Assembly: GCA_034387635.1 (NCBI GenBank)
Contig: JAOANU010000010.1
Coordinates: forward strand, 1-64,000
Length of the DNA: 64,000 bases
From: Rhodosporidiobolus odoratus
Taxonomy: Eukaryota; Basidiomycota; Microbotryomycetes; Sporidiobolales; Sporidiobolaceae
Direction of reading: 5' to 3'
In this document: positions 58,836-64,000 of the stretch, piece after piece
Layout of the letters: each line of letters opens with the position of its first letter
How positions within the stretch are numbered: position 1 is the stretch's first letter
Program-made: the position numbers and the translations under genes
Notes under the pieces: model-generated
The model's input: only the letters and a program-made list of their open reading frames with translations
What the model was told of the DNA's origin: nothing
Database searches by the model: none

Positions 58836-59705
58836 TACCCGATAGTAGGGTCTCCAGACTACCCTCTCGAATTGATCTAGTGATACTAGAATCAGCCATC
58901 GAATCGCGTTCTCTCCTCGTCAAGACTGAACGTGTCGCCCTCCTTCGTCAACTCGCCCTCGTCGACCGCGACTGGACACCCTGGGCCCAAGGTTGACTCT
59001 TCCAGAAGCTCACCAGTCGGACTCATAGCTCAACGAAACTGTTAGAGGCGGAATCCCGCCATGCCATGCAGCACCTTGTTCGCCGTCTCGAGCTGGCGGG
59101 GAAGTAACTATGGCGAGCCTCTGCAGCGCCTCGTCGTCCAAGCAGGCTACCAAGGACCTGCGACCGATCATCTGGTCTTTGTCCGACCGGAGTTTGTGGG
59201 CTGGTCATTCTGCGCGCCTCGAATTACCTTTTTGCACCCGCAACGTTCCCTGGTGCGACGGCCGGGCTCTCTCGCGTTCAATGTCTTGCCAATTTTCTAG
59301 TCTGACTTTTGTTCCCGCTGGTAGCTCTGTGGGGTGTCTTCCCTTCCTCCCACCCTCGAGCATCTTTGCCTTGTCAGGGTCATTGCAGCCACTCTGACCA
59401 CTTCCTTGCCTCGCTTCCACACCCTCGTCTTGGTGGCCACCCAAGTTCCTCCCTCCACTAACCTTCCTCTGTCACCCTCCACTTGTGCGCAACTTTGCCC
59501 TTCTCGAGCCCGATCACTACCTCACCACCACAGACTATTTCCTCCACCCAAACCCGGCGCGAATATCTCCTGTTCGATCCAAGCAGTCCTGAAATTTTTC
59601 GCCAAAACCGTAGCCGCCATCCTGCCCATCATGTCCACTCCCTCTCTCAAGACGCTTTACCTGGGGCGACCAGGTCGGGCTTCACGACCGAGCAATTTTC
59701 TGTAG
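58836..59705 (+). pseudogene. Decayed F-box protein gene
   Basis: Translation gives an F-box-like N-terminus in pieces. YPIVGSPDYPLELI stops at a TAG (58878-58880). One base back, the frame 58877-59104 reads LVILESAIESRSLLVKTERV, ALLRQLALVDRDWTPWAQ, an in-frame TGA (58994-58996), then LFQKL, ESRHAMQHLVRRLELAGK and a TAA. Downstream, leucine-rich fragments lie in other frames (SLPPTLEHLCLVRVIAATL, LPRFHTLVLVATQ). F-box plus leucine-rich proteins of this fungal group usually begin with a PLEL...I motif, then an ALVDRDW-type helix, so the resemblance is specific. The several breaks make it unlikely to encode an intact product. Such proteins are substrate adaptors of SCF ubiquitin ligases. An unseen intron could explain one break but not the sum. 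Confidence 0.55.
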
Positions 59706-59873
59706 CGCCAGCAGGACCACCAATACGAGAGCCGGTATCTGTACTATCAGGAGCGATGCGGTGAGAAGCAGAACGTAATGGAAAACAACGAAGATTGCAG
59801 AAACACACTCGCAGAAAGAGGGACTTGTAAACGACGACGGGAAGAGAACAGGACTGGGAAGGCTGCTTTCCAC

Positions 59874-61198
59874 TCAACAGACTCCTTCGCTTGCTCGAGT
59901 GTTGAGGATGAGGGCGACGATGAGACCGTACAGACCGATGACCTCTGCGAATTACAGCGAAACAAGGCCGAACGCGCGAAGAAAGAGAGAACGAAAGGAA
60001 AGAGGGGATGTCAGTGACCGTTGGCTAGTTACCCAGTTAGCTTGTCTCGAGCGATGCGGAAAGAGAGTGACCGCCTCTACACCGAAGATTGCAGAAAGAG
60101 CGGAAGGATCGCCAGGCAAAATGACGAACCGGCAAAAATCTGTGCACATGAATGACATGGTCAGTTCTAGTGAGGCAGAGTGGCAGCAGACAGCCGAATA
60201 ACGCCGCGACGTCGGACACGAGGAATGTGCAAGAAAGAACAGATCGAGGGTGAATGACGAGGAGGAAGCAAACGCACCAGCATGAGAACCATGGCGACAA
60301 ACACTCGTGATTGGTACATGTAGGCCCGCGCGCACTGTGGAGAAAGTAAGCGATACTGTCTCAGTTGTGCTTGACGAGAGGCTAAAGTTATAGCCTGTCT
60401 CCTCCGCCACCGCAGCAAAAGACAGGCGACCTCTGCCCAAAGCCCAGCAGCGAAACCACACGCACCGCGTCTCCGACCAACCCAATCGCCCTCCCTGCTG
60501 CCAGCCCCGTCAATCCACAGCACAGTCCAGCGGCAAGGTGAATGAAGCCGGCGTAGAGGGAGTAGGGTTCGTCAGGCGAGAGGGCGCCGACAATCAGGAC
60601 GGAGACGACGAGGCCGTAGACGGCGATGATACCGGCCATGACTACCGGGATGAGGGACTGTGATGAGACATGAGTCGTAGGAGAGGTCGACAGCGAGTCG
60701 GAGGAAAGGTACGGTAGGGGAAAGGGAGCGAGGTGGGGTGAAGTGGAGCACAAAGGTCAGGACGCCGAGCCTTTTCTCCTTGTCGAGCTATTCAGCTCCT
60801 CCGAGCCGGCACTCGAGCATGCCGAGGGGAGGGAGCAGCAAGACGTTGAAAGCAAGAGAGGGCGACGGACCTTCATGATCAACTCGGGGCGGAGGGTCCC
60901 CATGCCCGTGATTCCGATCCCGGCCTTGGCGGTTCCATAGGCTGCTCCGATAGCTGCGCGTACACCGTATTTCGGTTAGCCTGTGGCTGAAGGTATGAGG
61001 GTAGGCTGTGGACTGACTCGAGAAGATCATCTGGGCAAGGTAGGAGCGGAGGGGTCAGTTTCGCTTTCGGAGACAGCGAGGGGTGCGGGGATGGGGAGAG
61101 TGGGTATGGTGACTGTGTGGGGTACAGGGACGTACAGCGGCTCCTACTCCAGCGAACCCGAAGAATGGGGCGTAGCTGGGGCATGCCAGCGTCGTCAT
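59874..61198 (-). CDS. VMA11: V-type ATPase proteolipid subunit c' (Vma11)
   Basis: Start ATG 61196-61198 ([21 protein letters not shown]), stop 59874-59876 (NTRASEGVC). Several short introns. Four membrane segments are readable: [70 protein letters not shown]. The TM4 glutamate in FAEVIGLYG is the proton-binding residue. The string [20 protein letters not shown] and [20 protein letters not shown], with [11 protein letters not shown], match Vma11 (c') better than Vma3 (c). In fungi c' is one member of the rotating ring of the vacuolar V-ATPase and is needed for Vo assembly. It would supply the proton gradient used by VNX1-type exchange. No break was seen. Confidence 0.9.
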
Positions 61199-61302
61199 GG
61201 CGGTTCGAGTTGACTGTCGCGGAGTGCGGCAAGCGGGGACGGCTGTGAGTATGTGTGGTGGACAGCCAACAGAAGCGAGCAAGTTGTACGACGAGGAGTG
61301 GA

Positions 61303-61336
61303 CGAGAACGAGAACGAGAACGAGAACGAGAACGAG
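61303..61336. repeat. CGAGAA hexamer repeat, about 5.7 copies
   Basis: Direct hexamer repeats in the short divergent region between the VMA11 start and the transporter ATG. It may be part of the leader or promoter of the transporter; no known factor site is claimed. Confidence 0.9.
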
Positions 61337-61491
61337 GGGAAGGAGGACGAGAAGGAGGTGACCGTCTCTCCTTCCGGTTACACCCCCCACACTACAGCTT
61401 GTATCGAGTATACACACATACATATCACTCAGAAGCCTACTCGGTACACCTACACGCTGATCTGGCTCTACTCGAGCGTAAACTGAGCGAC

Positions 61492-64000
61492 ATGTCCCCC
61501 TCATCCAACCCCTCCCCTTCCTCCTCCGCTCATCCACTCTCGCCTAGAACCTCAACTGACTCAGCCACAACCATATCGCCACTACATCAACCTATCAACC
61601 TCGACTACCCTGCACCAGAACACGAGGGTCAACCTGCTCAACGAGTGCGAGTGGGGCAGCAACTCCATCTCGATCACTCGTCCACCACTGGCAGCACACC
61701 CGCAGACATGGACAAACACACCTCAACCGACTCTTACTCGACAGACGACGCAGCTACCATCACCCCCTTCCTCCCACCCGACTCCTCCTCCCCTCCCCTC
61801 TCCCCAACTTCCTCCACCGCCTCCCTCGCCTCTCCGACCGACTCGCAGTCCTCCCTTGACGAGTACGGCCCAGGCTCACACCACTCAAACGTCGACCCCC
61901 GCTCGAGGTGGGAAGACACCTGGTCCGAGGACGAACTGCAAGAACCACTCCATCGAGCTGCCGACCGCGCCAGGGACGGGGTTGAAACCGCCAGGGAGCG
62001 GCGGGAGAGGAGGAGGCGAGAGAGAAAAGTCTATGGCGGAGGAAGGCACGCCCACGGAGGGGAAGACGACGACGAACTCGAAGGAGGGGAGGAGGGAAGC
62101 GGGGAACTGAGCGTGGGAGAGGTCGGAGGAATGGTCCTGGCTGGGTCGTACGTCGCGTACTCCCTTGTCCCACTCTCGCTGAAACTCACAGCTGGACTCT
62201 CGCAGCCTCTCCCCGACACCGCTTCTCCTGCCGCTGGCTGCTGCCCGTCTGGGACCAACGCTTTTCGTGCCCCTTCTGGCACTAGCAGCCGCCCTGGGAT
62301 GGCTCAGTGCAGTCACGGTCGGAGTAGAAGGACGGTATGTGGGAGCACGGTAAGCAGCGAGCCGCTCACCTTGACAAGGCATACCTAACCGATCTTCTCT
62401 TGCAGCTCTTTCCCCGCCCTCGCCTCTGCCGTCTTCCCACATCGCTTCAAGCTGCACTTGGTGGGCGAGCTCCTCGCGAGCGTATACGTCCTCCTTGGCT
62501 CAGTTTTGCGGACCACTCTGGGCGTGGTAGCTGCGGCGGAAGTGGCTGTCGACTTGATTGTGCCAGACCGAAAGAGGAGGGATTGGGAAAGGCTACTAGC
62601 GGTGCTGAGCGTTTGCGGAGCTTGGGTACGTCTGCAGCTTGACTTGACCTGCGCCTACGCCGTATTCTGTGACGCGCCGCTCAACGAGTACTGACGTGAC
62701 CGTGACCCGCAGTTCCTCATTCCCCTCGTCATTCCACCTCTCCTCCGCCTCCTCCAGCTCGATGCGCTTTTCTACCCTCCCCCGTCCTCCTCCGTCCGCT
62801 ATACCCGCCTTTCTTCAACCTCCACAGCCGACCTCTCCACCTCTTTCCGTTCGCCCTACCCTTCCTCCGCTTCCTCGCCCGACGAGCGCCGCCGACCGCG
62901 CTGGACTGCACTCCTCCGATTGCCCGCCTACTCCCTCGCGTTCGTGACCTGGCCACTCGCGCTGCTCATTCTCGGTGTCCGGCTCAAGCGGTTAAACCAC
63001 GATGCCTCGTCTCCCTCCTCCGCGCTTCTGCACGCCGACGGGACCTTTCTGGCCGACATTCCGCTCTTCGCTCCCGAGGATGAACAAGGGTCTCTCTGGC
63101 CGCCTATCCTGCTCACGTTCTCCGCGCTTCTCACCGCTGGTCACGAAACCTTCTTCTACCTCACCTCCCTCGTCCGACCTTCCTCGACGTCTACCGCTCG
63201 ACGACGACGCCAGAGTCGTCATGGAGATGGCAACGCAGGCGGGAGTAGCGGAGTCAGTTTCTCTAGGGATTTGCCAGCGGGTGCGGGCGGGGCAGGGGAA
63301 GGTGCGCCGGCAGCGACAACTGCGGCTGATAGGGAAGGGAAACGGAACCAGTACCCCCTCGCGATTGCGGTCGGCTTGGGCATCAGTTTTCTCATTCACC
63401 TGGGGTGGGCGCTCGTTGGGTCTTTAGGGCTTTCACCTGCACTTTCGCACGGTCATCGAGAAGGAGGAGGAGGAGAGGTTGAGTTGCCAAGCGGGAACCT
63501 GCTCAGCGATTCGAGATTGAAGAGAGGGGATGGGTGGTTAGGGATGGTTAGGTTGTTGGTCCTGGTCGGTATACTGGGGCAGTTGAGTACATCGGCGAGG
63601 TTAGGGATCGGACGAGCCCGACGTGGGTTGGCGTACTTGCGCCCTTCTCCTTCCTCCTCTTCGTCTTCCTCTTCTCCCGCGCCTCCGTCAAGCTCCTCAC
63701 CCTGGCGCAAAATCCTCGCCCGCCTCCTCATCTGGTCCGCCATAGCCACTTGCAGTTGGCTGGTCGTGGCAGTTCCTAAAGTAGGCAGGGAAGGTCAGGG
63801 GGGAAAGAGGGAAGTCGGAGGGCATGGGACTGGGTTGGTTTACTGTGCCGAATGGGCCACGGTGGCTCTGGGAGGGATTGGGGGGTGTTTGGGTCCCGGT
63901 AAGTTTCGGTATTTCTCATTCTTCCTCGCTGGTACTGCTTGCCCTCGGCTGCCTGCGCGCTCGATCGGCTTCGCCCTGGCGCGTCTGAAGCTTATCAGTC
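61492..64000 (+). CDS. Probable amino-acid transporter (AAAP/SLC38-AVT-like), 3' truncated by the window
   Basis: Start ATG 61492. The first ~220 residues are Ser/Thr/Pro-rich and acidic, typical of the cytosolic head of fungal vacuolar AVT transporters. An intron (GTACGT donor in GSYVAY, acceptor CTCGCAG) lets GGMVLAG run into SLSPTPLLLPLAAARLG, followed by a membrane-dense region: LFVPLLALAAALGWLSAV, HLVGELLASVYVLLGSVL, FLIPLVIPPLLRLL, PAYSLAFVTWPLALLILG. TAGHETFFYLTSLV, then PLAIAVGLGISFLIHLGWA, resembles the conserved His-containing loop and following span of SLC38-like proteins. The gene reaches the right edge; after 63899 a GTAAGT donor begins an intron whose acceptor is not certain. 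Assignment to the amino-acid transporter family is a pattern judgement. Confidence 0.55.

Noticed and set aside
57047..61198. Metabolic cluster around the dehydrogenase
   Set aside because: Neighbours are unrelated housekeeping genes and no shared regulation is visible.
61492..64000. Sugar or drug transporter of the major facilitator type
   Set aside because: The GHE-loop and span arrangement resemble SLC38-like transporters more, and no MFS motif was seen.

Overview
The window is nuclear DNA of a basidiomycete yeast, most likely from the red-yeast group (Sporidiobolales: Rhodotorula, Rhodosporidium or Sporobolomyces). The evidence is GC-rich coding sequence, genes densely cut by short introns (many GTGCGT or GTACGT donors, CTGAC-like branch sites, CAG acceptors), long Ser/Pro/Ala-rich disordered tails, and gene families typical of fungi. 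The genus is an inference from style, not from a search. No transposon, virus, CRISPR array, rRNA or convincing tRNA was seen.

Layout, left to right: a possible gene start running off the left edge (-); MET1, siroheme synthesis (+); SCC2/MIS4, cohesin loader (-); seipin, lipid droplets (-); a C2H2 zinc-finger regulator (-); VNX1-type vacuolar cation/H+ exchanger (-); USB1, U6 snRNA phosphodiesterase (+); DUG2, glutathione degradation (-); a small coiled-coil-like hypothetical gene (-); a large membrane protein of unknown function (+); RAD3/XPD, TFIIH helicase (-); AKR1 palmitoyltransferase (+); a membrane protein with a DUF3431-like C-terminal region (+); an arrestin-like protein with Cys/His modules (+); a D-2-hydroxyacid dehydrogenase (-); a decayed F-box gene (+); VMA11, V-ATPase c' subunit (-); and the 5' part of a probable amino-acid transporter (+) cut by the right edge.

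These genes do not form an operon or obvious cluster; they are ordinary housekeeping genes in mixed orientation. There are loose themes: vacuole and endomembranes (VNX1, VMA11, AKR1, the transporter), sulfur and glutathione metabolism (MET1, DUG2), and chromosome or RNA maintenance (SCC2, RAD3, USB1). VNX1 would depend on the proton gradient that VMA11 helps build, but nothing here shows co-regulation.

The least explained parts are the DUF3431-like membrane protein, the Cys/His-module arrestin-like protein, the 36-41 kb membrane protein, the F-box pseudogene and the 13-copy AAGGGGG minisatellite upstream of seipin. Exon boundaries were worked out by eye; where one is doubtful the entry says so.
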